NCBI RefSeq assembly: GCF_036588685.1
Contig: NC_086380.1
Span: forward strand, 49,092,544-49,156,543
DNA length: 64,000 nucleotides
DNA from: Mytilus trossulus
Taxonomy: Eukaryota > Mollusca > Bivalvia > Mytilida > Mytilidae
Reading direction: 5' to 3'
Shown: positions 15,001 through 24,439 of the stretch, piece after piece
How positions within the stretch are numbered: the first letter of the stretch is position 1
How the letters are laid out: each line of letters begins with the position of its first letter
Notes under the pieces: generated by a model
What the model was told of the DNA's origin: nothing
What the model saw: the letters and a program-made list of their open reading frames with translations, nothing else
The model's database searches: none
Translations under genes and position numbers: made by a program

Positions 15001-15826
15001 AATCAACATTAATCAGGCCGATAATTTGAACAACACTCCACTGTTTTATGCATGTTATCATGGCTACAAAGATGTGGCGAGTTTATTAATGGAGAATAAG
15101 AGTGAGTTAAATATTCCTAATAAAGACGGACAAATTGTTTTACACTTGTCTTGCTGGTTGGGGCATCTAGAAATTACGCAGTTACTGTTACAAAATCATT
15201 CAAACATTAATCAACCTGATAAATCAAAATGCACACCTTTACATCTGGCAGCCACAGAAGGATACAACGATATAGTTGAATTATTGATTAAAAACGGTTG
15301 CGATATAAATGCTTGTGACATCAATGGACGAAATGCTTTGCATCATGCATGCATTCAGCAGGTAGAACATGACAATCTGCTTTGGATAAGTTGTTATTCA
15401 AGATATCATCGAAAGGAACATTATCATAAAGAGGTTGTTGTCCTCCTACTGCAAAATAAATGTGATGCAAATCAGGAAGATACCTTTGGTCAGATTCCTT
15501 TGCATATAGCATGCGAGACATGTACATCACATAGATATCTAAGATGTATGACAGATATCGTTAAACTGTTATTAGAGAGTGGTTGTGACATAAACAAGTG
15601 TGATAACTCGCACAGGTCACCCTTCCTTGTTGCCTGTGAAAAGAAGGAATATGAATCTGAAAAGATTGTGACAATTCTGGTTAAAAACAACTGTGATGTC
15701 AATATTAAAGACAACAATGGACAAACTGGACTTGAGATTTGTACATCAAAGGGATTTACTTGGGTGACTGAAATTTTGCTTGATAGTCAAAATTCAAAAA
15801 ATGAGGCTACAAAGGAAAATGCTTAA
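2804..15826 (+). CDS. HEPN (DZIP3-like)-STAND NTPase-ankyrin repeat protein, 4 exons, 1397 aa
   Basis: Spliced gene with exons 2804-3020, 8433-8650, 10286-10475 and 12258-15826. All junction phases agree (1, 0, 1) and the reading frame stays open. The ATG at 2804 has a strong context (ACCATGGC). Residues 1-145 match the DZIP3-like HEPN family as I know it, with R120-N-R-I-A-H125 as the R-x4-H motif. Residues 248-255 (GSSGMGKT) are a Walker A loop, about 294-301 (FVFDDLCG) a Walker B, and 334-338 (ATCR) a STAND-type sensor. About 19 ankyrin repeats fill residues 684-1390, with inserts in repeats 6, 16 and 17. Residues 345-680 are unassigned. Probable role: cytoplasmic NLR-like sensor, with ankyrins binding ligand, STAND switching and HEPN acting as RNase or in dimerisation. 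The role is inference; the architecture is seen directly. There is no signal peptide or membrane segment. Confidence 0.9.
3120..3590 (+). repeat. Intronic tandem repeat, about 170-bp units
   Basis: Three to four diverged units carry 'CTTTCAGATAT', 'GAAAATCACAGTTATA' and 'GTTCTGCTC'. The array resumes at about 4845-4990 after an inserted repeat (3595-4831), so the inserted copy is younger than the array. Confidence 0.65.
3595..4831 (+). repeat. Bivalve repeat 'AGCTCACCTGGCC', plus copy, internally duplicated
   Basis: It begins AGCTCACCTGGCCTAAAAGG with a palindromic end and ends ...CCAAGGTGAGCGACACAGG. Between these are two tandem internal copies (about 3700-4140 and 4190-4650) of a 'TCTCCTCTGAAACTACTAGG ... 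TTTTTGGCTTATAACTCAAA' body. A second copy in opposite orientation lies at 16121-16899. From memory I recognise it as an abundant bivalve dispersed repeat. It is inserted in intron 1 of the HEPN gene and has no coding capacity. Confidence 0.85.
5150..5530 (+). repeat. Dispersed repeat family B, intron 1 copy
   Basis: Carries the same landmarks as at 2030-2560 (AATAACTTGTGTTTAAGTG, CACCACAAGTTTCCAT). Intronic and non-coding. Confidence 0.6.
5531..6235. other. Intron 1 interior, nothing recognised
   Basis: AT-rich sequence with no exon-like frame bounded by splice sites, and no repeat I could match elsewhere in the window. Confidence 0.4.
6240..7130 (+). repeat. Old, decayed copy of the AGCTCACCTGGCC repeat
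   Basis: It shares the order of landmarks with 3595-4831 in eroded form: a ggccaag-like start, 'AAAAAATCACCTTTAAAACC', 'GGAGTAAAATGCAGGTTT', then the 'GATCAGCAAGACAAGATCTGCAAATAAG' type segment twice (split here for length as GATCAGCAAGACAAG and ATCTGCAAATAAG). The short ORF at 6931-7134 lies within it and is not called. Confidence 0.5.
7590..8368 (+). repeat. Dispersed repeat family C ('GACCTTGACCTCATTTTCATGG')
   Basis: Units of about 170 bp carry 'CTGACCTTGACCTCATTTTC' and 'TGTGTTTTGGT'. The block ends with GACATTTCAGCATGTGCACAC just upstream of exon 2. Related blocks are at 23125-24390 and 27140-28110. The short ORFs 7596-7817 and 7991-8215 are inside it and are not genes. Confidence 0.7.
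8433..8650 (+). CDS. Exon 2 of HEPN-STAND-ANK gene
   Basis: Acceptor ATTTACAG|GT and donor CACAG|GTATGT. It enters in phase 1 and leaves in phase 0, coding for residues 73-145. It carries the conserved HEPN segment ISLIRNL-x-DI and the R-x4-H motif (YYRNRIAH), which in RNase-active HEPN proteins forms the catalytic site. Confidence 0.9.
8745..9600 (+). repeat. Intronic tandem repeat, five units of about 170 bp
   Basis: It starts 'CAAAGTTGGAGAGGGTATAATG' (given here as CAAAGTTGGAGAG and GGTATAATG) with a TGTC(TGTC)n run. Units begin with 'GCAACTcCTCTGAAACcAC' at about 8813, 8987, 9127, 9299 and 9491, each followed by 'AAACTTTGTAGATAATAAGG'. It occupies most of intron 2 and has no coding potential. 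Confidence 0.75.
9610..10060 (+). repeat. Second repeat block in intron 2 with TCTG-rich microsatellite
   Basis: A 'TTATGCCCCATTTCG' start leads to a TCCATCC/TGTCTGTCTG-rich stretch at 9660-9735 and then 'GAGTTATGCCCTTTGAAC'. It looks like a further dispersed mollusc repeat. The ORF at 9570-9794 is a low-complexity product of the TCTG run. Confidence 0.5.
10286..10475 (+). CDS. Exon 3 of HEPN-STAND-ANK gene
   Basis: Acceptor TTTTTAG|GC at 10285/10286. The donor is AAAG|GCAAGT, a GC-AG intron. It is the only junction that keeps the frame: the nearby GT at 10480 would lead into a stop in exon 4. Codes for residues 146-208, a charged helical linker (RLVVVEERMMSLELQQ) between HEPN and NTPase. 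Confidence 0.85.
10841..11112. mobile_element. MITE, 272 bp, TAA target duplication (PIF/Harbinger-like)
   Basis: Terminal inverted repeats are GGTGGTACCCAACACT at the left and AGTGTTAGGTACCACC at the right. The element is flanked by TAA on both sides (10838-10840 and 11113-11115). The 3-bp TWA duplication and GG... ends fit PIF/Harbinger-derived MITEs. It has no coding capacity and is inserted in intron 3 of the HEPN gene. Confidence 0.8.
11310..11480 (+). repeat. Fragment resembling the tail of an RT-bearing element
   Basis: The segment 'GGAGGTCCTGGGATCAGCCC ... TTTTGGTGGAATTTGTGTT' resembles, in diverged form, the tail after the RT remnant at 26540-26640 (GAGATCACCCCTAGTTTTTGG). It is called as a repeat fragment only. 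Confidence 0.4.
11480..11760 (+). repeat. Dispersed repeat family B, intron 3 copy
   Basis: Carries 'ACAATAACTTGTGTTTAAGT', 'TACCACAAGTTTCCAT' and 'GGGGGTAATGGCTGAAAC', matching 2030-2560 and 5150-5530. Confidence 0.65.
12057..12145 (+). repeat. Poly-G run and short dispersed repeat
   Basis: A run of about 18 G is followed by 'GTTGTTGTCTCTTTGACACA' and 'TTCCCCATTTCCA', a short motif I recognise from memory as common in mussel genomes. Just upstream of exon 4. Confidence 0.55.
12258..15826 (+). CDS. Exon 4 of HEPN-STAND-ANK gene (NTPase and ankyrin repeats)
   Basis: Acceptor TTTTTACAG|AT, with stop TAA at 15824-15826. One uninterrupted exon codes for residues 209-1397: the STAND P-loop (GSSGMGKT), Walker B (FVFDDL), ATCR sensor, a 330-residue unassigned helical region, then ankyrin repeats of the form xTPLHxACxxGHxxIVxLLLxxxCDIN. 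An acidic insert (FLDEEDETWSIEGEEVD) sits in repeat 6. The single large exon for NTPase plus ankyrins is common in expanded invertebrate sensor families. Confidence 0.95.
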
Positions 15827-15872
15827 TTGTATGTTGCAATTGTTAAATTATACATTTGTCTATGCTTTGATA

Positions 15873-15878
15873 AATAAA
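15873..15878 (+). promoter_or_regulatory. Polyadenylation signal AATAAA
   Basis: A canonical AATAAA hexamer lies 47 bases after the stop codon of the HEPN-STAND-ANK gene, followed by a T-rich stretch. It is the most likely 3' end signal of the transcript. Confidence 0.65.
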
Positions 15879-16120
15879 TTTTTTTTCTTTGGAGTATTGC
15901 AAAAAACTATGCGAAAAATGAAACAGTCACGGTTATTAAATTATATTTCAATAAATCAATTGAGAAGCATTTGGCTCTACATTTTGTCAGCTAGAAATAT
16001 TGTATCTGTGAGCAACAACTTTTGAAAATAGATAAGGAAACATTACAATAAGGTTCATTACAAAACGAAACAATACAAACAAAACAAAAATCAGAAAACA
16101 ATCATAACAAAAATTAACTA

Positions 16121-16899
16121 AACTAGAGGCTCTAAAGAGCCTGTGTCGCTCACCTTGGTCTATGTGAATATTAAACAAAGGACGCAGATGGATTCATGAC
16201 AAAATTGTGTTTTGGTGATGGTGATGTGTTTGTACATCTCACTTTACTAAACAGTCTTGCTGCTTACAATTATCTCTACCTATAATGAACTTGGCCCAGT
16301 AGTTACAGGGGACAATGTTAATAAAATTTTACAAATTTTATGAAAATTGTTAAAAATTGACTATAAAGGACAATAACTCCTTAGGGGGTCAATTGACCAT
16401 TTCAGACATTTAACTTATTTGTAAATCTTACTTTGCTGAACATTATTGCTGTTTACAGTTTATCTCTATCTATAATAATATTCAAGATAATAACCAAAAT
16501 AAGAAAAATTTCCTTAAAATTACCAATTCAGGGGCAGCAACCCAACAACAGAATGTCTGATTCATCTGAAAATTTCAGGGCAGATAGATCTTGACCTGAT
16601 AAACAGTTTTATACATTGTCAGATTTGCTCTAAATGCTTTGGTTTTTGAGTTATAAGCCAAAAACTGCATTTTACCCCTATGTTCTATTTTTAGCCATGG
16701 CGGCCATCTTGGTTGGTTGGCCGGGTCACCGGACACATTTTTTAAACTAGATACCCCAATGATGATTGTGGCCAAGTTTGGTTTAATTTGGCCCAGTAGT
16801 TTCAGAGGAGAAGATTTTTGTAAAAGCTAACGACGGACGACGACGACGGACGCCAAGTGATGAGAAAAGCTCACTTGGCCCTTTGGGCCAGGTGAGCTA
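16121..16899 (-). repeat. Bivalve repeat 'AGCTCACCTGGCC', minus copy
   Basis: Reverse-complement copy of the element in intron 1: it starts with AACTAGAGGCTCTAAAGAGC (hairpin end) and finishes with GGGCCAGGTGAGCT. It has one copy of the internal body, better preserved than in the intron 1 copy. It lies 295 bp downstream of the HEPN gene stop, so the two copies form an inverted pair around exons 2-4. Confidence 0.85.
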
Positions 16900-19800
16900 A
16901 AAATCAAAGAATGCAAAAAGAGCTTCCTCGGTAAACAGAAGTTACCAAATGTTTCAGTGTATTTAATTTAGTGTATTTGAAATGCAATACAACCTTTTTG
17001 TGAATGTTAAATAGTCCAGAAGTTTGACCTGCTTTGTCCACTGATTCGAGACATGAAGCTGATTTGAATGATCTTCTCGTCCCAACTGGTACACATCATT
17101 AAAAAAACAGGGAATGGGAAAGGAATTGAAGGGGAACTCATTTTAAAAATGTGTTGGTCTATTGCCATCACTATTATTGCATCAGGAGAGTTCGAAGTGC
17201 GTGATTAAAAAATTCAGGCTTTCTCTCTGGCCACAAAGAAACACATGAGGTACAACTGAACTGCGTGCACATGATATCTTTCGGATTTGCTTCTTATTTT
17301 CGTCTGTTGCTACCTATTCTAATTTTTTCCTCGCAAACATTTATTCGCACTTTTATAAATACTTGATTCCTGCACTTAGTTTTGTAGAATATCCATTTAT
17401 ATCCTGTCTTATTCTGAACGATTATTTATTTTAATCTCTTACCAGGCCAGGATATTTATTCTCAACCTCCCTCAGAATTCAAATTGTCGTCCCTTTTTTG
17501 AGAAGGGACAATATGTTTACAATATGCCATAAGACTTAGCATAACTGGTAGTGACGACCCTACATACAACACATTATGTACTTCTAGTGTGGAATGTTGA
17601 CTGGTTCATTTAAATATGCCTCTTGTAGGTAAAAGGAAACCTAAACTCAATCTTCTAGTTGTAGTGTCTCACTGTGTCTGTATTATTTAACGTTTAAATG
17701 TTTCCTTCTTGAAATACTCTTTTTGAGGAAAAGCATTCAATGATTTTTAGATAAATGAGTTTTATTGCACCGTCTTTTTTGGAAGTGTACAAAAGGACCT
17801 TAGCCTGCCTAACCTTGTATATACACTCTTAGACACTCTTAGACATATATACACCACCTTTTCTTACCATTTCCCACTTCGCATATCAAAGTTGACATAT
17901 GAAACTTTCGTCCGTCATAGATTTGTTTTTTAAAGGCAGTGCTTTAAGGCCTGACTTTTAAGTCATGAGGTTCATCTTTTCATACGCAATCTTTGCAGGG
18001 GGTCTTTTGGCCAGAAATAGATCCGGAAATGTTCGAATTTCTCCTCTTCTTTTTATGGTATAATATGGTTTTTGTTTCTTTCATTTACATTGGGGACTAA
18101 AGAAACGATCAGTGTGTATTGTTCGTTTTATAGAACTTGTTATTAGTGTGTATTTGCATTATATGCAGTCAACCTGACTACAAACTATCATATATGTGTA
18201 TTCCGTGTGGAAAGAGGTCGGGTCAATTTCGAGTGTTATCTGACATCTAAAGATTCTTTAATTAGTTCAGACGTTGATATAACAATGAAAAGTCGACTGA
18301 ACATGATTAATATTGAATCTTCTATAATTCAAAGCGGAATTCGGTTTATGAACGAGAAACCGTAAAGTGTTTTCAATTTCGGTTCTAGTTATGTATGTTG
18401 TCTACGTATTATCCTGGTTCCCGGTACTACGTTCCGGGTATTAGCTATTTGATATATGTGATGTGTAACATTACAATCGCGTACCAGCCAATCTACGTGT
18501 GTATGTGTACATGATTTCCCGCCAAAATGACCGATTTACAGCTAAAAAAATAGTCCATAAACGTTCCGTATAATGATATGCAAATTCATAATTAATCGTA
18601 ACTTTTTTTTATCTTTGTATAATAAATATAACAAAATGGATTCCACAAAATTGAAAATAGCATTATTTTACGAGGATTTCTCATATTTTTCTCATATTTT
18701 ACCGGGCGCAGTAATACGTATGTTGTGAAGAAGCTCGAAGAATTTGACAAAGTGAATTGAAAAGGAAACGGATAGATATACGTCCTTGCTATCAGGTAAA
18801 ACAATTTAAATGTACAGAACAAACACATTTACTTCACACAAATAGTACAGGCTTAAGCTTTTTATGATCTTACACGACTGTAGTCTAGTGTTTAAACGAC
18901 GGCGGTGACTTACGGTACGGATCATACTGGGTCAAGACATATCCACGTGCTATTAGGTAGAAAGCATCGTAATGCAATATCTACAATTTTTCCTCCTGTA
19001 TACATCGTTTAACCAGATATATTTCTCCTTTATACATCGTTTAACCAGATATATTTCTCTTTCAAATTAATACACTTAAACACGGATTGTATGTACGTAT
19101 CTTTTCTAGTGTTTTCTTGTCCTTATTAAAGTTCATTTGTTGATGTTTTAATATTTTTGAACGACTGAACACAGGAGTGAATGAATGCAACAATTATATA
19201 TACTGAAGACTTGGGCTGTACAATGATAGTGTACATATATCATACTGATAATTATTCTAGCAGTAATTATGTTAATTTAGGATGTAATGACAGGAATTCA
19301 TGAGTTATGCCTCAGGCTTTCTGAAAAAATATCGATGACAATGTAAACAGGAACAAAACATTAACATGAATGATGCTCTCTTCTATGTTATAGTTATTTA
19401 GGTATGTGTGTTGCACAAGTTTCAAAAAAACTTAAGTAATAAAACTTTTTTTCAGGGCACAAACCCACTTTAAAGAGACTTGTCTACTGCCATACCCATC
19501 CTATTTTCATGCACCATTTGCAAGCAAGAGTCTGAATGGTTTGCAAAATTAAAAATCAGGACGGTGTCCAATTAAAACAAAAGAACTAAACTGGATGAAT
19601 ATTGTAGGAGAAATCTAGAGGAAAGTTTTGATTTGTGAAATTGGTTTTCCTGAAAAGTCATTCATCCTAGCCTGCAGAAAGGAACTATAACTGTCCACCA
19701 CCAACTGACGAGCTAATGTTGAGCTTCACATATGGAATTACTCAAATACCATCAATGTCTATGTTTTCAGCACAGATTTCACAAGTTATGACAAAGCTGT

Positions 19801-20450
19801 GCTTTTTTTTTATACCTGTTAAAGAGTTGTATACTAAATTTTATTTTTTTATCAATAAATATATATTGTGTCATTTAAGAACTTGTATTTTGCCAAAAGA
19901 TGCATACTAGTGAATGAAAGTGGTGCAGTTCATTTTGCTTTGGTATATAGAATTGAATTACAATTGTTCATGTTATTGGAATGCTTATAAAAATAAGGAG
20001 ATGTATATGATATTTAGTGTGTTTATCAAGCAAAAGTGAATAAGAAATAGGTATAAGCAGTTACAGGTACTACTGTACAATCTCAAACAATGAGAAAAAC
20101 TCATACCGTAAAGAGAATTTCATATTTACAAGTAAGTTTTGGTTTTGCGTTGAATTATTTTCTTCTATTGTTTTAATTACAAATATGGGAAGTGGTTAAA
20201 ATGCTAATGAGACAGCTGTTATGGCCACAGAGTCTTAATTGAAAACTTCTTTTTCATTCATACTGGTAGATTTTGCCTGGAGTGAGAAACATATCTGCCA
20301 ACTTTTCAAAATGCACATGGGGGTTTTACGTGAAAGATGGTCCATATAGTCATACAAAACCTTCAAGGGGGCCTTCAAATGGAAGCAGGAAAAGTTGCCC
20401 CTCTGGCTAATCGCCCCACTTTTTAAAAAACCGCCGCAAACTGATTTATC
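16900..20450. other. Intergenic region, no gene recognised
   Basis: Both strands were read. Only short AT-rich open frames (e.g. 18592-18828, 19716-19910) without splice context or recognisable motifs were found. A 34-bp sequence is tandemly repeated at about 18995-19060 (CATCGTTTAACCAGATATAT). I see no further structure. Confidence 0.4.
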
Positions 20451-20499
20451 CAATCGCCCCACATGTGAAATTGGTTAAATCATGTTTAATATTACTCCT

Positions 20500-20828
20500 G
20501 CCAACTCGCCCTACTTATAAAAAACGGTAATATTTAGATAAATATATATACAATTAAAAATAAAAACTCGCACCACTCTAATGAAAACTAATCTACACAG
20601 AATACAAACAAACCGAAAATTAATTTAATTACTATTATTGATATATATACTGAAATTATAATTCTAAACAAAAACTGATTGTTGAAGAATAACTGTAAGT
20701 TTTTAATCTTAGTTATTTGCATAACAATTGAAAAGAAACCAGTTAAATGTATCAAAATGCAATATAAGGAATTTAACTTATATTCAATGGAATAACATCT
20801 TTTTCCATAAGTGGGGCGAGTTGGCATT
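20500..20828. mobile_element. Small inverted-repeat element (MITE-like), about 330 bp
   Basis: The left end TGCCAACTCGCCCTACTTAT is matched at the right by ATAAGTGGGGCGAGTTGGCA, its near-perfect reverse complement. The interior is AT-rich and non-coding. A partly related inverted pair (CGCCCCAC...TTAATATTACTCCTGCCAAC) brackets this element and the foldback element next to it, from about 20453 to 23090. Confidence 0.6.
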
Positions 20829-20897
20829 TAATACTAAATTCATCCTGGTTAATAATATATTTATCTAGATTTCACCCATTTCCATTAGGTGGGACCA

Positions 20898-23033
20898 GTT
20901 ACGGGGCGCCGAATGGGACTCTTGTGGTTTTGTACAAAATTCAATTCTGTCATAACAAAATCATTTTTGTCTTACAAAACTATGTACTACAGACTTGTTT
21001 TGTGAGAACTTCAATTTTGTGATGACAAAATTCATTTGTGTAGACAAAATTCATTTTTGTAGACAAAATTCATATTTGTCATGACAAAAGTCAATTTTGT
21101 CTTAAAGGTATGCAAATATAAACATATTTGCATACAAAATTGACTGTAGTTACCTGATATGGAAATTAAATCACAAAAGTCAATTGTGTACGGTAAGATT
21201 CAATTTTGTGAGACAAAATTGACTTTTGTGAAACAAAATTAACTTTTGTGAGACAAAATTGACTTTTGTGAGACAAAATTGACTTTTGTGAGACAAAATT
21301 CAATTTGTCATTTTTGTTGAGACAAAATTCAATTTTGTCATTTTTGTTGAGACAAAGTCAATTTTGTTAATTTTGTTGAGACAAAAGTCAATTTTGTAAA
21401 TTTTGTTGAAACAAAAGTCAATTTTGTTAATTTTGTTGAGACAAAATTCAATTTTGTCAATTTTGTTGAGACAAAAGTCAATTTTAATACTAAATTCATC
21501 CTGGTTAATAATATATTTATCTAGATTTCACCCATTTCCATTAGGTGGGACCAGTTACGGGGCGCCGAATGGGACTCTTGTGGTTTTGTACAAAATTCAA
21601 TTCTGTCATAACAAAATCATTTTTGTCTTACAAAACTATGTACTACAGACTTGTTTTGTGAGAACTTCAATTTTGTGATGACAAAATTCATTTGTGTAGA
21701 CAAAATTCATTTTTGTAGACAAAATTCATATTTGTCATGACAAAAGTCAATTTTGTCTTAAAGGTATGCAAATATAAACATATTTGCATACAAAATTGAC
21801 TGTAGTTACCTGATATGGAAATTAAATCACAAAAGTCAATTGTGTACGGTAAGATTAAATTTTGTGAGACAAAATTGACTTTTGTGAAACAAAATTAACT
21901 TTTGTGAGACAAAATTGACTTTTGTGAGACAAAATTGACTTTTGTGAGACAAAATTGACTTTTGTGAGACAAAATTCAATTTGTCATTTTTGTTGAGACA
22001 AAATTCAATTTTGTCATTTTTGTTGAGACAAAAGTCAATTTTGTTAATTTTGTTGAGACAAAAGTCAATTTTGTAAATTTTGTTGAGACAAAAGTCAATT
22101 TTGTTAATTTTGTTGAGACAAAATTCAATTTTGTCAATTTTGTTGAGACAAAAGTCAATTTTGTGACGACAAAATTCATTTTTGTGATGACAAAATTCAA
22201 TTTTGTAACAACAAAATTGACTTTTATAAGACAAATATGACTTTCGTGAGACAAAATTGACTTTCGTGAGACAAAAATCAATTTTGTTGAGACAAAATTC
22301 AATTTTGTTTATTTTGTTAAGACAAAATTCAATTTTGTTTATTTTGTTAAGACAAAATTCAATTTTGTTAATTTTGTTGAGACAAAATTCAATTTTGTCA
22401 ATTTTGTTGAGACAAAATTCAATTTTGTCAATTTTGTTGAGACAAAATTCAATTTTGTCAATTTTGTTGAGACAAAATTCAATTTTGTTGAGACAAAATT
22501 CAATTTTGTCAATTTTGTTGAGACAAAATTCAATTTTGTTGAGACAAAATTCAATTTTGTCAATTTTCTTGAGACAAAAGTCAATTTTGTCAATTTTGTC
22601 TCACAAAAGTCAATTTTGTGTAACAAAAGTCAATTTTGTGTAACAAAAGTCAATTTTGTGTAACAAAAGTAATTTTTGTGTAACAAAAGTCAATTTTGTG
22701 CAACAAAAGTCAATTTTGTGTAACAAAAGTCGATTTTGTATGCAAATTAGTTCACAGAAACCAAACTAAACTAATTTAAATACAAAATTGACTTTTGTCG
22801 CTCAATTTTCAAATTAGGTAACAAAAGTCAAGTCTGTGTAACAAAAATGAATTTTGTCATGACAAAAGTGACTTTTGTCCGCTGATAGATAATTTTGTAT
22901 GACAAAATTTCAAATTTGTAGTATGATACAAATTTTGTTAAACTGAACTCATTTTTGTTGAACAAAAGTCACTTTTGTCCGTACAAAATTGAATTTTGAG
23001 TACAAAACCACAAGAGTCCCATGCGGCGCCCCG
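20898..23033. mobile_element. Foldback element 1: minisatellite arms of ACAAAATTGACTTTTGT units
   Basis: The ends are ACGGGGCGCCGAATGGGACT at the left and, inverted, at the right (AGTCCCATGCGGCGCCCCGT). The 7-bp ACCAGTT flanks both ends, a likely target duplication. Left-arm units read 'GAGACAAAATTGACTTTTGT' and right-arm units read the reverse complement, meeting around perfect palindromic units (ACAAAATTCAATTTTGT). A block of about 656 bp holding the left end and its flank is tandemly duplicated (starts at about 20830 and 21486). Repetitive ORFs on both strands (22257-22643, 21836-22234 and others) are by-products of the array. Confidence 0.75.
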
Positions 23034-23124
23034 TACCAGTTGGCAGGAGTAATATTAACAGGATTTAACACAGTTCACAAGTGGGGCGATTTGGTAATCC
23101 AGGTTGGGGCAGTTTTTTTGTCGA

Positions 23125-24390
23125 GCCTGCGACTTTTGTCGCAGAAAGCTCGACATAGGGATAGTGATACGGCGGCGGCGATGTTAGCTCAGTTCTTAAA
23201 AGCTTTATATTTTAGAAGGTGGGAGACCTGGATGCTTCATAATTGTATATGGTTGCCTCATGTTACGAAGATTCTGTCAGTCACATGTCCAACGTCCTTG
23301 ACCTCATTTTCATGGTTCAGTTACTACTTGAAAAAAAAGTTAAAATTTTTTGTAATGTTAAATTCTCTCTTATTATAAGTAATAGGATAACTATATTTGG
23401 TATGTGCGTACCTTGCAAGGTCCTCTTGCCCGTCAGACAGTTTTCACTTGACCTCAACCTCATTTTATGGATCAGCGAACAAGGTTAAGTTTTGGTGGTC
23501 AAGTCCATATCTGAGATACTATAAGCAATAGGTCTATTACATTCGGTGTATGGAAGCACTGTAAGGTGTTTAGTCCAACTGGCAGGTGTCATCTGACCTT
23601 GACCTCATTTTCATGGTTTAGCGGTTATAGTTAAGTTTTGTGTTTTGGTCTGTTTTTCTTATACTGTTTGCAATAGGTCTTCTATATTTTGTGTATGGAA
23701 TGGTTGTAAGGTGTACAGGTCTACCTGGCAGGTGTCATATGACCTTGACCTCATTTTCATGGTTCAGTGGTCAAAGTTAGGTTTTTGAGTTTTGGCCTTT
23801 TTTTCTAATACTATATGCAATAGGTCAACTATATTTGGTGTATGGAAATATTTCATGATCTACATCTCAGTCGCACAGGTTTTATTTGACCTTGATCTCA
23901 TTTTTTACGGTTCATTGCTCAGTGTTAAGCTTTTGTGTTTTGGTCTGTTTTTCTTAAACTATAAGCAATAAGTCAATTTTATTTGTTGTATGGAAGAATT
24001 GTAAGCTGTACATGCCTACCTGGCATGGTTTATCTGACCTTGACCTCATTTTCATGGTTCAAAGGTCAATGTTTAGTTTTCTTGGTTATTAGACCGTTGG
24101 TTTTCCCGTTTGAATGGTTTTACACTAGTAATTTTGGGGCCCTTTATAGCTTGTTGTTCGGTGTGAGCCAAGGCTCCGTGTTGAAGGCCGTACTTTAACC
24201 TATAATGGTTTAATTTTTAAATTGTTATTTGGATGGAGAGTTGTCTCATTGGCACTCACACCACATCTTCCTATATCTATATTATGTTAAGATTATGAGA
24301 CAGTTGTAATAACGCTTTATTATTAGGACTATCAACATAATATCAATGATTAGTAAAGAAGGCGAGACATTTCAGTGTGTGCACCCTTGT
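23125..24390 (+). repeat. Dispersed repeat family C, interrupted copy
   Basis: It starts GTCGAGCCTGCGACTTTTGT and continues in units of about 170 bp with 'GACCTTGACCTCATTTTCAT', ending in 'GACATTTCAGTGTGTGCACC'. A 195-bp repeat (24090-24283) is inserted in it. The short ORFs 22989-23378, 23243-23488 and 23983-24198 are inside repeats. Confidence 0.75.
24090..24283 (+). repeat. Short dispersed repeat family D, copy 1
   Basis: Starts AGACCGTTGGTTTTCCCGTT, contains GGGGCCCTTTATAGCTTG and GTGAGCCAAGGCTCCGTG, and ends CACACCACATCTTCCTATAT. Other copies are at 31302-31493, 33715-33998 and 44265-44544. A SINE or LINE-tail origin is possible; I see no tRNA-like promoter. Confidence 0.8.
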
Positions 24391-24439
24391 TTTTAAAGTG
24401 GGGCGATTTGTCATTGATTCCCTTCAAATATATTCTAAT

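Noticed and set aside
21836..22643. Long open frames on both strands (up to 132 codons) in the ACAAAATT array
   Set aside because: The unit length and lack of stops in the repeat unit create them. They translate to repeats such as LLRQNSILS and exist on both strands.
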